NCBI GenBank assembly: GCA_964016985.1 | Contig: OZ024833.1 | Coordinates: 59,719,463-59,783,462, forward strand | From: Anodontia alba | Lineage: Eukaryota; Mollusca; Bivalvia; Lucinida; Lucinidae | DNA: 64,000 nucleotides | Reading direction: 5' to 3' | In this document: one piece after another, positions 23,218-35,345 of the stretch | How positions within the stretch are numbered: the first letter of the stretch is position 1 | How the letters are laid out: every line of letters begins with the position of its first letter | Made by a program: the position numbers and the translations under genes | Notes under the pieces: generated by a model | Database searches by the model: none | The model's input: the letters and a program-made list of their open reading frames with translations, nothing else | What the model was told of the DNA's origin: nothing

Positions 23218-23838
23218 CCTTCAATTGTGCAGTGGTGGAGTAACTATTGCTGCACTAATACGGATTACCTATAAAAGCACTGACGCAGTAGTAGCTAAAC
23301 TGGCATCACATAGAATTAATGTGGCACAAGCAAAATTAACCTAACAGTTTAAAAGGATTTGCTACATTTTGTAGACATCTATATTATAATGTTTTTTTTG
23401 CCATTTTGTATCATGGAGACTAATTTGTTTATTTTCTGTTTGAACACCTTTCAGAAAATGTGTCTACGCTAAAAGTACTGTAGCCCCTTTTCAAAAGGGA
23501 ATTAAAACAATTCTGACAGAGTTGCTCCCCTGACAGTGTATCTGTTTCCTTGATGCAGTCAAAAACGAAATATGATTTTATTTTATTTATCCATTCTTCT
23601 ATTCCTCAAATACACACAGTCTATAAAAGATAGCATTAAATAACCTAGAAAGAGAGGAAAGTTATCAACCACTTGTACAACCCACTAACTGATTTATACA
23701 GGTTAATAATCGTGGCAGGGTGGCTGACTAGATCTGCTTTTTAAATATTTTTTTTTTTCTGTGCATTCAGCTCGTTTACAGTTGTATACTTTGTGTCTAT
23801 ACAAAAATATACTGTTTGAAATATAAACACCTTAAATG
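23218..23838. other. Intronic DNA, nothing recognised
   Basis: AT-rich with poly-T tracts at 23390 and 23748. No exon or repeat family seen. Confidence 0.5.
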
Positions 23839-23839
23839 G

Positions 23840-24069
23840 ACTGCAACGTGTGAAAACGTACTTCTGGCATGTGCCAGACGAAGACTCAAATCATCCCGTA
23901 CATTCGCGCAGTCTAAGAGACTTCATTGTCCGCATGAAGAAACTTTGCATCCTTGGCCATTCAAAGTGCGCTCAGTGAAGATTCTGATCAGACTGCGAAA
24001 GCGCAGGCTGATCTGAATCTTCACTGGGCGGACATGTCTGAAGGTACGTTTCCTGACGTTGCGGTTCAA
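23840..24069. repeat. Family K, full copy
   Basis: CTGCAACGTGTGAAAACGTA to TTTCCTGACGTTGCGGTTCA; the inner hairpin AAGATTCTGATCAGACTGCG / CGCAGGCTGATCTGAATCTT is nearly perfect. Confidence 0.8.
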
Positions 24070-24139
24070 ATGCAATTGACGCATATTGTTTTTTTATATT
24101 CTAACATTTGCTTGAAATAAATCGTTTGTGTGTATAAGA

Positions 24140-24436
24140 TTTGTGTTGAGATGTACGACCGTGTCAATCCAATGGGGTCATGTCGAGCGCGGTCAGTTTA
24201 CCGAACCACACTTTTTCTGGGCAGGCTTAGTCCTCAAAGCGGTTAACCAGTATTGTGCACATTCTTTCGTGAGAAACTGATAACTGCCCATCTTGAAATA
24301 GCGGAAGGCAGAGAATGACCGTAGAAAACATTTCATCATCAAATCTCCACGAAAGAATGTTGCCGACCCGGCGGGGTTGAACCCGCAAACCCCCTGATCA
24401 CCAGTCGGACGCGCATCTAACTGAGCTACCGAGGGA
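24140..24436 (-). mobile_element. tRNA-derived SINE, family N
   Basis: TTGTGTTGAGATGTACGACC at the left and ATCACCAGTCGGACGCGCAT, CTGAGCTACCGAGGG at the right. GGGGTTGAACCCGCAAACC is a tRNA T-arm-like segment in the minus orientation. Confidence 0.82.
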
Positions 24437-24598
24437 GTGTATACGATGTATTTAATGGATGGAATTTTATGCGTTTTTATGATATACCGTGCTTTTAGTA
24501 GTCACTTGTGCCATAAAGTTCGATACTGCATGTACCTTGCAGACATACTCAAATCAGGATATGCATGCTTACAATCTGACTAGAGACTTCATTTGTCA

Positions 24599-24871
24599 CA
24601 TCACGAAAACATACAATTTTGACACCCTTAAACCCCTCTTTTATATAGTAAAACTGGGGTTTACAGAGATATGCATTATTTTTTCTTATTTCTGCTCAAA
24701 AACATAGATTGTTGGTACTCGTTTGAACCGCCTCGGCGAGACGGTTCTAACGAGTAGCCACCATATATGTTTTGAGCAGAAATATGAAAATATCAGAATT
24801 TTTATCTGAAAAACTTTCAGTTTTTGGTGGTGAAATTTTCAATATATTTGAATAGGCGTGTTTTCGTAATG
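24599..24871. mobile_element. Family A MITE, copy 5
   Basis: CATCACGAAAACATACA to GTTTTCGTAATG, with centre GAACCGCCTCGGCGAGACGG. Confidence 0.88.
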
Positions 24872-24872
24872 T

Positions 24873-25003
24873 GCTCGAGAAAGGTTGGGATCCTTGGCTA
24901 TCCACTGAGGGCCCAGCAAAGACGCTGATCAAACTGCGGGGATGCGTAGGCGGTTCTGAGTCTGAGTCTTTGATGGGCGCACATGTCAGAAGAAACATTA
25001 CCT
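24873..25003. repeat. Family K, right half
   Basis: GGATCCTTGGCTATCCACTG through GGGCGCACATGTCAGAAG; only one of the two inner hairpins remains. Confidence 0.55.
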
Positions 25004-25309
25004 TACCCATTTTAGACGCAATAAACTCCCCAACATCATATATTGGAAGAGACCACTTTCAATTTTAGGTATATAAGGCTACGTGATTTAGATATTCCTA
25101 GAGAAAAACGGCTAAATTATTTGCAAACAGTGTAGACCGTGATCAGATGCCGAATGCTGTCACATCTGATCTTGGACTCATTGCTGAAAGCGGTGTGGAT
25201 TTGGATAGCCAAGATTCGAACTATACCGAAATGCGGATCTTTGCGTTTAAATGAGTGTGTTGATAAGGAATTTCAAAACATACATCAACCCTCACGACCT
25301 TGAGCAGCT

Positions 25310-25505
25310 TTAGCCGTCACCACTCTTTGGGCTAATTCAGCAGACGACAAATTGGTGCTATTTTTCTTATTTTTCCCAGAAAACTGAATGTGATATTTAA
25401 AGCAAGACAATTTGCATGAAGTCGAATCCTGTTTTCTGGAGAAAATAAGATTTTTTTTCAAAATGTCGTCTACTGAAAATTTTACTAAGCATTTAGCGAA
25501 ACTCA
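25310..25505. repeat. Hairpin element, family J
   Basis: TTCAGCAGACGACAAATTGG, TTTTCCCAGAAAAC and inverted GTTTTCTGGAGAAAATAAG with CGTCTACTGAAAATTTTAC. Confidence 0.7.
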
Positions 25506-25764
25506 ATAAGTCTTCATGCAGATGGTCGGACTGCGCAGAGGGCTTTCCAATGAATAGCTATAATGTTAGTGATTATGACCAAATGAGAACAACATATTCT
25601 AAAGGGAAGAACTCTTGAGAAAAATTGACACACTTGCACAAAATAATCGCACATATCTGACACATCAAGTTTTCTGCACCAGACTAGCCTGTTCCGGCCA
25701 TTTAGGTCTCTTGTTTTCACCCTAACATATTTTCAAAAATCCAAGAATGGGCTTAATCAGAAGG

Positions 25765-25981
25765 CATTACGAAAACACACCTATTCAATTATATTGAAAA
25801 TTTCACCACCAAAAGAATGGAAGTTTTTAGATAAACACTCTGATATTTCCAACGAGTACCCACAATCTATGTTTTTGAGTAGAAATAAGAAAAATAACGT
25901 ATACCCATGTAAACCCCAGTTTTACTATATAAAAGTGGGGTTTAAGGGGGCTCAAAATTATATAGATGTGTTTTCGTAATG
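25765..25981. mobile_element. Family A MITE, copy 6, half palindrome lost
   Basis: Ends CATTACGAAAACACACC and GTTTTCGTAATG; only one arm (AACGAGTACCCACAATC) of the central palindrome remains. Confidence 0.82.
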
Positions 25982-26214
25982 GGAACAGAAATGATATAAG
26001 CGGAAATAAAAACAAAAACACAAGTTTACTTTTGGAGTAAAACAATAGAAATGCTTTAAGGATTTTGATCGAACGTTTTAACGTATATGTGCTTTGAACA
26101 ATTTTGACCGATTTTTAATGAAACCTTTAATCTTATACCAGTTAGTATGTCCACAGTGACGTTATAACGTAGACAGCCTACCTATTTCTGAAATCTGATC
26201 AACTCATTACGAAA

Positions 26215-26482
26215 ACAAGCTTATTCAAATATAAAGAAAATTTCACCTCCAAAAATTGAAAATTTTGAGATAAAAAAAGAGTCAATTTTTCAAATTTCTG
26301 CTCAAAACATAGATTGTGGGTACTGGTTAGAACCGCGTCGGTGAGGCGGTTCTAACGAATACCCACAATCTATGTTTTTAGCAGAAATAAGAAAAATAAT
26401 GTATACCCCTGTAAATCCCAGTTTTACTATATAAAAGTGGGGTTTAAGGGGGTCAAAATTATATAGGCATGTTTTCGTGATG
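26215..26482. mobile_element. Family A MITE, copy 7, with possible target duplication
   Basis: CATTACGAAAACAAGC to GTTTTCGTGATG. TGATCAACT precedes it and TGATCAACA follows, the only copy here with matching 8-bp flanks. Confidence 0.87.
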
Positions 26483-26756
26483 TGATCAACAGCGTGAACT
26501 TACGCACTTACGCTTTTTTATTTCCGCTAGTATATAGGTTACCTCTACGCCTCCCCCACATTTCTACATTGTTGTTTACTGTTTACTATGCTGATAACAC
26601 AGATGACCTGGATCTTCTTCGATATAACTCGGGTATGTTTTTTTTTTTTTTGTTTTGTTTTCCAGTGAGGCGTAAATGCTTGATCAGCGCCTTCTGCTAT
26701 GTTCATATTGTGGTTTCTTGGTTCATGGCTCTTGATAAGGTTCTTTTTTATAAATG

Positions 26757-27065
26757 AAAATGAAAAAAAACGCCTGTAGGGTTTCCCATGTAGGCCCAGT
26801 CGCAGTGGGCTAAACGATATTGAATTAAAACTGCATCATATTCCATTTCCGGGTAGGCAGCTTTCAATAAGGTCATTTCTTCTATCCTGTGCAGAGGTAC
26901 AAATCAGCTAAGATCACCGCTGTTCAGATATAAGTACGGTTTAGTTTTAGTTTAGTTTTGTTATTCTTTATTTTATGTTAGTTTTTTTTTATTCTTTTAT
27001 TATTATTGTGCAGTGTGGTTTAAGCTTAATCAGCACTTTTTCCAGATTCACAAAAATAGAGCCGC
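26757..27065. repeat. Dispersed repeat, family Q
   Basis: GGGTTTCCCATGTAGGCCCA, TATTGAATTAAAACTGCATC, then TTCAGATATAAGTACGG; related copies at 27540-27850 and 30190-30360 / 30790-30870. Confidence 0.6.
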
Positions 27066-27137
27066 TAAGTCAGAAAACGCACCCTCGGACATGTGCACCC
27101 AGCGAAGATCCATATCAGCCTGCGCCTGCGCAAAGTA

Positions 27138-27415
27138 CATTACTAAAATGCCTATTCAATATATCGAACATTTTACAACCAAAAAAGGAAAATTTTCAGA
27201 CAGAAAAAAAAATCCGATATTTTTCATATTTCTGATCAAAACATAGATTGTGGGTACTCGTTAGAACCGCCTCGGCGAGGCGGTTCTAAGGAGTGCCCAC
27301 AATCTATGTTTTTTAGCAAACTAAGAAAAATAATGTATACACTGTAAACCCCAGTTATACTATATAAAAGTGGGGTTTAAGGGGGTCAGTATTATATAGG
27401 CGTGTTTTCGTGATG
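27138..27415. mobile_element. Family A MITE, copy 8
   Basis: CATTACTAAAATGCCTATTC to GTTTTCGTGATG; perfect centre GAACCGCCTCGGCGAGGCGG. Confidence 0.86.
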
Positions 27416-27439
27416 CATTCCGGCTTTTGCTCTCAATTC

Positions 27440-27850
27440 ATATTCTGTAGTGTCCAATGATTCTTTTAGCGGACATTGAAGGCCCTGACCAGACTTAGCT
27501 GTCGCATAGCCCCGAAGACACGTTCTCGCACTGCGCAGCCGATTTTTTTATGAATGAAAACATTCACAGTATATGTAGGATTTTCCATGTAGGCACAGTC
27601 GAAGTAGGCTACACAATATTGAATTAAAACCACAAGAATCGCTCCCGTTCCATGTAGCCACCGCAAAGGTCAAGCCAAGCATATACAGCCATATTATCTT
27701 TCCAAGTAGGTAGTTTTCAAGAAGATCATACTTTTTTATAATGTGTAGCGGTGCAAACAGGTCAATCTGTTCGCTTTTCGGATAAGTATTGATAATTGTA
27801 GTTTAGTTTTGTTTACTTATTTATTTCTTATTTACTTTTTGTTATTAATC
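27440..27850. repeat. Family K fragment plus family Q repeat
   Basis: TCTTTTAGCGGACATTGAAG (also at 50.32 kb) precedes a family Q copy with TTTCCATGTAGGCACAGTCG and GGTGCAAACAGGTCAATC. Confidence 0.55.
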
Positions 27851-28195
27851 AAAAGTTTATGGGAAGATACCTAGACAATGCAACAATCATGAAAACTCAC
27901 AGACGCACAAACAAAGACGAACAACGACAGAGGAACTGCCTTGGAACGGTTAGTAGGAAATGTACTAAAAGTGTATGCGGAGGGGTGGGGTGGGGAATGG
28001 GGAATGGGGGAGGGGACTTAACTAGTTTTACTTGCGCGAAACCTCGCCATTAATTCTGATGCATTCCAAGTATACGTTCAGTCCGCATAGGGTCCTCCAC
28101 CCCATCTGTGAAACACCACAGTGAAACACATATAGTCAAAAACACTGTGATGAAACAAAGCGAAGGGCTCAATGGCAATCTGACCTAAAGGTTAT

Positions 28196-28395
28196 AAAAC
28201 TTTTTTCATGCTCAACTCAGTAGAGCATGAAATTAGTCCTTCTAACAAATCTCAAATTATTAATAATTTCGAATTCTATCTTGCCAAATTTAGCTGAGCA
28301 TGAAAATTTCTCTTAAGTTGGTATTTTAATATTTATTAGCAGAGAAAATTTCATGCTCCACTTAGGTGAGCATGAAAAAATGTTTTATAATCTCG
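28196..28395. repeat. Hairpin element with TTTTTTCATGCTCA ends
   Basis: TTTTTTCATGCTCAACTCAG and CACTTAGGTGAGCATGAAAA are inverted; interior GAGCATGAAA motifs give two smaller stems. Single copy in the window. Confidence 0.75.
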
Positions 28396-28494
28396 GGACC
28401 TGGCCAGAACACAAGAAAACCACAAACGGGACCAGGATGAGACAGGCCACAGACATTGATTGTCAGGCACCGACCATCTGAATCCATTACGAAA

Positions 28495-28765
28495 ACATGC
28501 CTATTCAAATATATAGAAAACTTCACTTCCAAAAACTGAAAATTTTCAGATAAAAAAGTCTGACATTTTTTTCATAGTTCTGCTCAAAACATAGATTGTG
28601 TGTACTCGTTAGAACCGCCTCGGTGAGGCGGTTCTAACGAGTACCCACAATCTATGTTCTTGAGCAGAAATAAGAAAAAAAACGTATACCCCTGTAAATC
28701 CCAGTTTTACTGCATAAAAGTGGGGTTTTAGTGGGTCAAAATTATATAGGCGTGTTTTTGTGATG
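28495..28765. mobile_element. Family A MITE, copy 9
   Basis: CATTACGAAAACATGCC to GTTTTTGTGATG; centre GAACCGCCTCGGTGAGGCGG. Confidence 0.88.
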
Positions 28766-28859
28766 TGTGCCTGAAAAAACAAAGGGTTCAATCGTTATCT
28801 GAAGACTGAACACAAGACAAGAGGCCCATGGTAAAAACAGCTATTGCATATCTGCAAAT

Positions 28860-30160
28860 GCCATGTAACTTCTTCCAGTATTGGCACAGCAACGAGGAAC
28901 CAAATTTGACCATTCCGTAAAAAGATAAAAGGTCATCCTAGTATCAACATTTGAACAAACTTAGTAGACTTTGAGTTTCCGATGCTATATACCAAGATTC
29001 AACCTCAAAGCTTTCTAAGTTCTGAAGAAGAGAATTTTTAAATGTTTTACAATATACGTGCATTGAAGCCATCTTGTTCAGTGGCGCAGAATCGTTTTAA
29101 CAAATTTTCAATATCCTTTCGACAGAAAGCCCCATGTGAAATCTGGTGAAAATTGTTCAAAGGTTTCAGAGAAGACGTTTAAAGATTTAATGATTGTGTA
29201 CATGTACATAGTCCAGGGTTAAGGGCAGATAACCACCAAAATTTTGAAGGTAGCTAAACAGTTTTACTACTCTAATCACACGTTGAAAGTTTCAGCTGTA
29301 GGTTTTTCATATATATTGAGAAATAATTTTCAATATTTTTCCCAAACAAATGCTCGGGGACGCAAATTTGACCTTGCTATAAAAAGGTCAAAGGTCAATC
29401 TATGATCATCAATTGAACAAACTTGGTAGACCTTGAGTCTCCGATGCTATATATCAAGATGCAGCCTTAAAACTTTCTTAGTTCTGGAGAAGAAGATTTT
29501 TAGTGGTTTTCCATATAACAGCATGGCGGTCATCTTGTTCGATGGCGCGGAACCATTCGGACAAATTGTCAATACCCTTTCGACAGACGGCCCCATGCGA
29601 AATTTGATGAAAGTTGCTCAAGTGGTTTCTGAGAAGAAGACATTTGAAAATTACACAATTTTATACATGCAGGAGCAAGGGCAGATAATCCCAGGGGACA
29701 AAATTTTGATCATATTAAAAAAAAATCCTACTTTAATCATACGTTCGTCTTTGATATATTATGAGAAAATGACTCTTCAATATTTTTCTAATACAAATGT
29801 ATGAAGGCGCAAATTTGACTTTGAAATAAAAATGTTAAAGGTCAATCTATGACCATCAATTGAGCCAATTTGGTATACAGTGAGTCCTCAATGCTATGTA
29901 CAAACATTCAGCACAATAGTTTTCTTGGTTCTGGAGAAGAATATTTATAAGTGTTTTACCATATATGAGCATGGTGGCAATTGAAAGGGTATTGTCAATA
30001 CCCTTTCAACACAAGGCCCCATGTGAAATCTGGGAAAAACTGGTTTCAGAGAAAAAGAAATTTCAAAATTTTATACATGTATATAGCCCAGGGGCAAGGG
30101 ATAACCCCCAGACCGCGATGTTCCTGATCATAATTAATGGCTTCGTTGGCTTGCTCTAGC
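28860..30160. repeat. Three tandem ~430-bp repeat units, family M
   Basis: Each unit has AAATTTGACC/CTTT..A, GGTCAA..TATGATCATCA, TGAACAAACTTGGTAGAC, CCGATGCTATATACCAAGAT and GACAGAAAGCCCCATG. Units begin near 28890, 29360 and 29810. A fourth, dispersed copy is at 52.72-53.33 kb. Confidence 0.75.
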
Positions 30161-30189
30161 TCTTTACAATTCTCATATGCTCTGGTAAC

Positions 30190-30365
30190 ACCTTTTTCTC
30201 AGGGCGCGGCCCAAGTTCATCGCTATTCAGATATAAGAGCGGATTACTTAATTTAGCTTTGTTTATTTATTTTTTTTATCTTTGTTTATTTTATTTATTT
30301 ATTTATTTATTATTTTTTTTTTTTTTTTTTGTTTTTGCAGAGCAGTTTATGCCTAATCAGCACTT
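30190..30365. repeat. Family Q fragment with poly-T
   Basis: TATTCAGATATAAGAGCGGA, a long T-rich tract, then CAGTTTATGCCTAATCAGCA as at 27.01 kb. Confidence 0.5.
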
Positions 30366-30384
30366 TATCCCAGGTTAACAATAA

Positions 30385-30555
30385 TTGATCCGCAACGTGT
30401 GCGCCCAGCGAAGATTCAGATCAGAATCTTCAATGGGCCGATTTTGGATAGCCAAGGGTGCTGCAATGAAGACTCTGATCAGACCGCGCGGATGCGCAGG
30501 CTGATTTGAGTCTTCATTTGTCAGAAGGTACATTGTCTCACGTTGCAGCTCATAT
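30385..30555. repeat. Family K copy, shortened
   Basis: CGCAACGTGTGCGCCCAGCG through GTACATTGTCTCACGTTGCA. Confidence 0.7.
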
Positions 30556-30561
30556 TTACCA

Positions 30562-30745
30562 CTTACCACGCTGTGGGCAGATTCAGCAGACGATAAACTG
30601 GTGATATTTTTCTTATTTTTTCAGAAAATAGGATCTGATACTTCATGCAAACTGAGACAATTTGCATGAAGTGTCAGATTCTATTTGCTAGGAAAAATAA
30701 GAAAAAATATCACGAGTTTGTCGTCTGCTGAATTTTTAGCCAGCA
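30562..30745. repeat. Hairpin element, family J
   Basis: GCAGACGATAAACTGGTG and the mirrored CACGAGTTTGTCGTCTGC; inner arms GATACTTCATGCAAACTG and CAATTTGCATGAAGTGTC. Confidence 0.78.
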
Positions 30746-30947
30746 TGCAAAGCACTGATCTAGCTCAGTTTTTATTTGAGTATGACATTGTAATTTTGTC
30801 GAATAACAATGAAACAAGGAGTATTTCTCGGAGTTCCCATGTAGGCTCAATTTCGGTGGGCTATAGTGAGTAAAGATAATAAATAAGAAAAAAAGTAAAT
30901 AGAGTCTTCCCATTATCGCTTTCAAAATATTAATTCTAAGTGCCTTC

Positions 30948-31223
30948 CATCACGAGAACATGCCTATATAATGTTGACCCTCTTGAACCCCACTTTTATA
31001 AAGTAAAACTGGGGTTTACAGGGATATACATTATTTTCTTATTTCTACTCAAAACATAGATTGTGGGTACTCGTTAGAACTGCCTCGCCGAGGCGGTTCT
31101 AATGAGTACCCACAATCTATGTTTTGATCAGAAATATGAAAAATATCAGAGTTTTTATATGAAAATTATCATTTTTTGGTGGTAAAATTTTCAATATATT
31201 TGAATAGGCTTGTTTTCTTAATG
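30948..31223. mobile_element. Family A MITE, copy 10
   Basis: CATCACGAGAACATGCC to GTTTTCTTAATG; centre GAACTGCCTCGCCGAGGCGG. Confidence 0.86.
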
Positions 31224-31299
31224 ACACTGAGAAACTATTTTTTCATTACGTACTGATTACTACGGCTATGCAAAATCAAGTAAGCTCGCCAATATATGG

Positions 31300-31535
31300 A
31301 TTGTTTGTGTTGAGGTTTAACGGCCAAGTCAACCTATTAGGGTCATGTCAGTTTACCCGACCGCATTTTCCTCGGCAGGCTTAGTCCTCTAAGCCGTAAC
31401 CAGTACGTTCTTGCGCCAGAAACTGACAACTGCCCGTCTTGAATCAGCAGAAAAGAAAACATTTCAATCTTCACGAATGAACGTTGCCGGACCCGGCGGG
31501 GATCGAACCTGCGACCTCCTGATCTCAATACTGAG
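31300..31535 (-). mobile_element. SINE family N
   Basis: TTGTGTTGAGGTTTAACGGC at the left; CCGGACCCGGCGGGGATCGA with CTGCGACCTCCTGATCTC at the right. Confidence 0.75.
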
Positions 31536-31724
31536 TAAAAATAGTGGCTACGAAAATAATATTTACGCACCCCCAGAAAAATAGAATAGAATCTTCCTAT
31601 TATAGCTTTCATAATGTGAAGTCTAAGTGTCTTTACATATTTTTTTTCTTTACGGACATGTGTAATGTGCGTAATGAATACAACGGCCATGAAAAATCAA
31701 GTGAGTTCGCCAGCATATGGTTTG

Positions 31725-31905
31725 TTTGTGTTTGTGTTGAGGTTTTACGGCCCATTCAACCGATTAGAAGCATGTCGAGCGATGTCGAGAAAATTTACCT
31801 AACCACACTTTTTCTTCGGCAGGTTCAGTCCTCTAAGCGGCTAACCAGTACTAGTACACACTCTTTCGCCAGACAACTGCCCTTCTTGAATCAGCGAAAG
31901 CCAAT
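31725..31905 (-). mobile_element. SINE family N, 3' half only
   Basis: TTTGTGTTGAGGTTTTACGG to CTTCTTGAATCAGCG; the tRNA-like head is missing (5' truncation typical of retroposed SINEs). Confidence 0.65.
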
Positions 31906-31966
31906 ATATGGTATAAATAGAATTGCGTGCATACCAGCTTTCAACAAGATACATACATGAGAAAAG

Positions 31967-32042
31967 TTGTTGTTGTTGTTGTTTTTTTTTTTTTTGCTTT
32001 TTTTTTTTTGCTTTTTTTTTTGTTTTTCTTTTTTTTTTCGGG
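31967..32042. repeat. GTT microsatellite and T-rich tract
   Basis: (GTT)n followed by runs of 9-14 T with single G or C breaks. Confidence 0.9.
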
Positions 32043-32129
32043 ATATATGCGAAACGTAAAGCTCTAGAGCACACCAACGAAGCCATAAAGTATAATCAGG
32101 AACTTTGCAATGCGTTGTCATATGTATAT

Positions 32130-32500
32130 TCTAAAATATATATAGCATAGCGAAGGTCTTGATCAGACTGCGCCTATACGATGGTTGATCTGGGCCTTTG
32201 CTGTCCGCCGTTGCACCTTAATTGCTCGGCTCGTAGTTCATATATGAGCCGGGGCACAGCATTTCCTACAGGACCGCCTGTGCGCCCAGCGAATACTCAG
32301 ATCAGACTGCGCACCCACTGCAGCCCGCGCAGGCTGACCAGAGTCCTCGCTGTCCGCCTGAAAACACTTTGCGTCTATGGCTACAAACAGAGTGCCCTGC
32401 GAAGACTCTGATCAGATTGCGCGGACGCGTGATCTGAGTCTTCGCTGGATGCACATGCAATCTTGTAGGAAATGCTGTAATCTGGCTCAGGTATTCTCAA
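32130..32500. repeat. Family K subfamily 2, full copy plus fragment
   Basis: Ends GGGGCACAGCATTTCCTACA and ATCTTGTAGGAAATGCTGTA are inverted, unlike the AACGTACCTT ends of other K copies, while the inner hairpins (GCGCCCAGCGAATACTCAGA) are shared. Confidence 0.75.
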
Positions 32501-32544
32501 TTTGTATTGGTTGGTAACACTGTATTGTGTGATGATTCCAGATA

Positions 32545-32660
32545 CAGTCGAAATTCAATGGCTGGAACATTTTTGGGGCCATGACAATTTGTTCTAGAAA
32601 TGGGTAGTGCGAGCCACTGGGGATTATTAAGCAAATTCAGAAAATTTATGTAGCCTGCCT
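32545..32660. mobile_element. Family C MITE fragment
   Basis: CAGTCGAAATTCAATGGCTG then GCGAGCCACTGGGGATTATT; one end only. Confidence 0.6.
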
Positions 32661-32689
32661 TTGAAATCCTTCAAATATGACCAGGTCAA

Positions 32690-33010
32690 CAATGTACCTA
32701 AGTGACAATGTGAAAAAAGTTTAATGATTATGTCCAAACAACATGTAAATCTTCAGGGCATGTACAAAATGTCTTGTGCGCGACACATCGTCTTATGGTG
32801 ATTAACATTTCTGCAAAGTTATTTTTAAATCCATCAAGGAATGACAAAGTTATGGACCGGACACGAAAGATAGAACCTATTTTGACCTTTGACCTCTAAG
32901 TGTGACCTTGACATTGGAGCTTCGGACCTGGGTCTTGCGCGTGATACATCATCGCATTTCTTTTTAGAAACTATTTGCTTCCCATGTTAATATATCGATT
33001 CACCTTAAAA
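32690..33010. repeat. Dispersed repeat resembling mollusc GTGACCTTGAC-type repeats
   Basis: TTTTGACCTTTGACCTCTAA, GTGACCTTGACATTGGAGC and GACCTGGGTCTTGCGCG. I know similar sequence as common in bivalve DNA; this is from memory. Confidence 0.5.
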
Positions 33011-33171
33011 GAAAAAGGAGCAAGAAAATAACCATTCTACCATTCAGCCATGAACATACTCACAAAAGTTTCATGCCAATATAAAGTTCGCTCCCCTGTA
33101 TATAGGCCTCATCGTTGTAGAAACAAGGACATTCCTCGACGTGCACACATAGGCCCTGAAACGAATACATA

Positions 33172-33416
33172 TGAGCCGCAATGTCAGAAATCGTACAAGA
33201 GAATGTGCGCCCAGCAAAGATTCAGATCAGCCTGCACATTCGCGCAGTCTGATTAGAATCTTCACTGGGTACATTTTGGATAGCCAAGAATGCAAAGTTT
33301 CTCCAAGCAGACAATAATGACTGATCAGACTGGGCGAATGCGCAGGTTGAACTGATTTGAGTCTTCGCTGGGCACCTATGCTTGGAGGTACATTTTCTAA
33401 CGTTGCGGCTCATTTT
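33172..33416. repeat. Family K, full copy
   Basis: GAGCCGCAATGTCAGAAATC to TTTTCTAACGTTGCGGCTCA, mirror ends; two inner hairpins. Confidence 0.8.
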
Positions 33417-33430
33417 TTTTTCTGTTCGCT

Positions 33431-33786
33431 CTATACCGCTCATATCCCTATAAGCGCACATTCAAGTAATTGTGTAGTCCTCGGATTACAGCCAGTGTAC
33501 TTTTTTTTTTTTTTTTTTTTTTGTAAATGCACATGTTGTGGATACTCATTGGAATTGCCTGGACAAGTCGAGGCAATTCAAATGAGTACCCACAACATAT
33601 GCTTTTATAAACATATTCAAAATATTATCGCATAGGCATCATTACGTACGCCCATTATGAAGTCCTGATTTGCTGATTTTTCTTTAAAGTGTGCCCTTTT
33701 TAAGTAAATATTTTACCACAACGTTTTTCAGTAATATTGAAAATTCTTAGCACATAGTGCAGTATTTAGGTCAAATTCGATATTAT
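33431..33786. mobile_element. Hairpin element, family G, copy 1
   Basis: Contains ATCCCTATAAGCGCACATTC, centre GGAATTGCCTGGACAAGTCG with TGAGTACCCACAACATATG, and right end GTCAAATTCGATATT, a decayed form of the family G end. Confidence 0.65.
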
Positions 33787-33959
33787 GTTTATAACTGCAT
33801 TTGCGCATGTACATTACTGGTGTTTGTGTCTTTGTTTTCTTTGTGCGCGTGCGTATTAATTAAAGATACTTCAAGATGGTTGTGTTTTTCGATTGCGATC
33901 TTTCCTGGGTCACTTTGTTTCTACTTAAGGGTAATAGGAGTGAAATATGATTCTGTCTC

Positions 33960-35345
33960 TTTTCGAAAATGGTTCTATTTAAAAGGAAAGGCTTTGCTTC
34001 TATTGGGAGCAAAGTCTTTACTTTTAGATATACCAGGGGAAGCAAAGTCTTTCCTTTTCGAAAGACCCATTTTCTAAAGCTCCCCTTGGGCAGCAAAGTC
34101 TTTCCTTTTAGATTGACCCTTTTTTGAAAGCTCCACTTGCGGAGCAAGGTCTTTCCTTTTAGACAGACCCATTTTCGAAAGCTCCCTTGGGAAACAAAGT
34201 CTTTCCTTTTAGATTGACCCTTTTTTGAAAGCTCCACTTGCGGAGCAAGGTCTTTCCTTTTAGACAGGCCCATTTTCGAAAGCTCCCTTGGGAAGCAAAG
34301 TCTTTCCTTTTAGATTGACCCATTTTTGAAAGCTCCCCTGGCAGAGCAAGGTCTTTCCTTTTAGACAGACCTATTTTCAAAAACTCCCTTGGGAAGCAAA
34401 GTCTTTCCTTTTAGATTGACCTATTTTCGAAAGCTCTCTTTGGGGAGCAAAGCCTTTCCATTTAGACAGACCCATTTTTGAAACCTCCCGTTGGGGAGCA
34501 AAGTCTTTCCGTTTAGATGGACCCATTTTCAAAAAGCTTCCCTAGGGGAGCGATGTGTTTCCTTTTAGATAGTCCCATTTTCGAAATCTCTTTGTGGAGC
34601 AATGCCCTTCCTTTTAGAAAGTCCCATTTTTGAAAGCTCCCCTTGGGGAGCAAAGTCTTTCCATTTAGATAGACCCATTTTCGAATGCTCCCCTTGGGGA
34701 GCACGGTCTTTTCTTTTAGATAGACCTAGTTTTGAAAGCTCCCCTTTGGGAGCAAAGTTTTCCTTTTAGATTGGGTCATTTTTGAAAGCTCCCCTTGGGG
34801 AGCAAAGTCTTTTCTTTTAGATAGACCTATTTTCAAAAGTTCCCCTTTGGGAGCAAATTTTTTTCATTTAGATAGATCCATTTTCGAAAGTTGCCCTAGG
34901 AGTGCAAAGTCTTTGCTTTCAGATAGACCCATTTTCGAAACCTCCCCTTGGGGAGCAAAGATTTTCCATTTAAATAGATCCATTTTCAAAAGCTTCCCTT
35001 GGGGGGGGCAATTTTTGTTTCCTTTTAGATAGACTCACTTTTGAAAGCTTCCTTTTAAAGCAAAGATTCACTTGGGGAGCTAATCTTCCCTTTTAGATAG
35101 ACCCATTTTCGAAAGCTTCCCTTAGGGAGCAATTTTTTTTCCTTTTAGGTAGACTCATTTTCGAAAGCTTCCGGAGCAAAGTCTTTCCTTTTAGAAAGAC
35201 CCAGTTTTGAAACTTCCCTTGCGGTAGCAAAGTCTTTCTTTTTAGATAGACCCATTTTCGAAAGTTCTCCTTGGATAGCAAAGTCTTTCCTTTTAAATAG
35301 AACCGTTTTTAAAACCTCTCCTTGAAGAGCAAAGTCTTCCTTTCA
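33960..35345. repeat. 51-bp tandem array, about 26 units
   Basis: The unit is GGAGCAAAGTCTTTCCTTTT then AGATAGACCCATTTTCGAAAGC and TCCCCTT, so each monomer holds a GCTCCCC/GGGGAGC stem. TCTTTCC recurs at about 34099, 34150, 34200 and 34252. The period (17 codons) leaves several minus frames open; no protein is claimed. Confidence 0.92.

Noticed and set aside
33860..34704. Minus-strand frames of KGKTLLPKGSFRKW repeats
   Set aside because: Product of the 51-bp array, with period of 17 codons; no exon structure and the parent sequence is a hairpin element.
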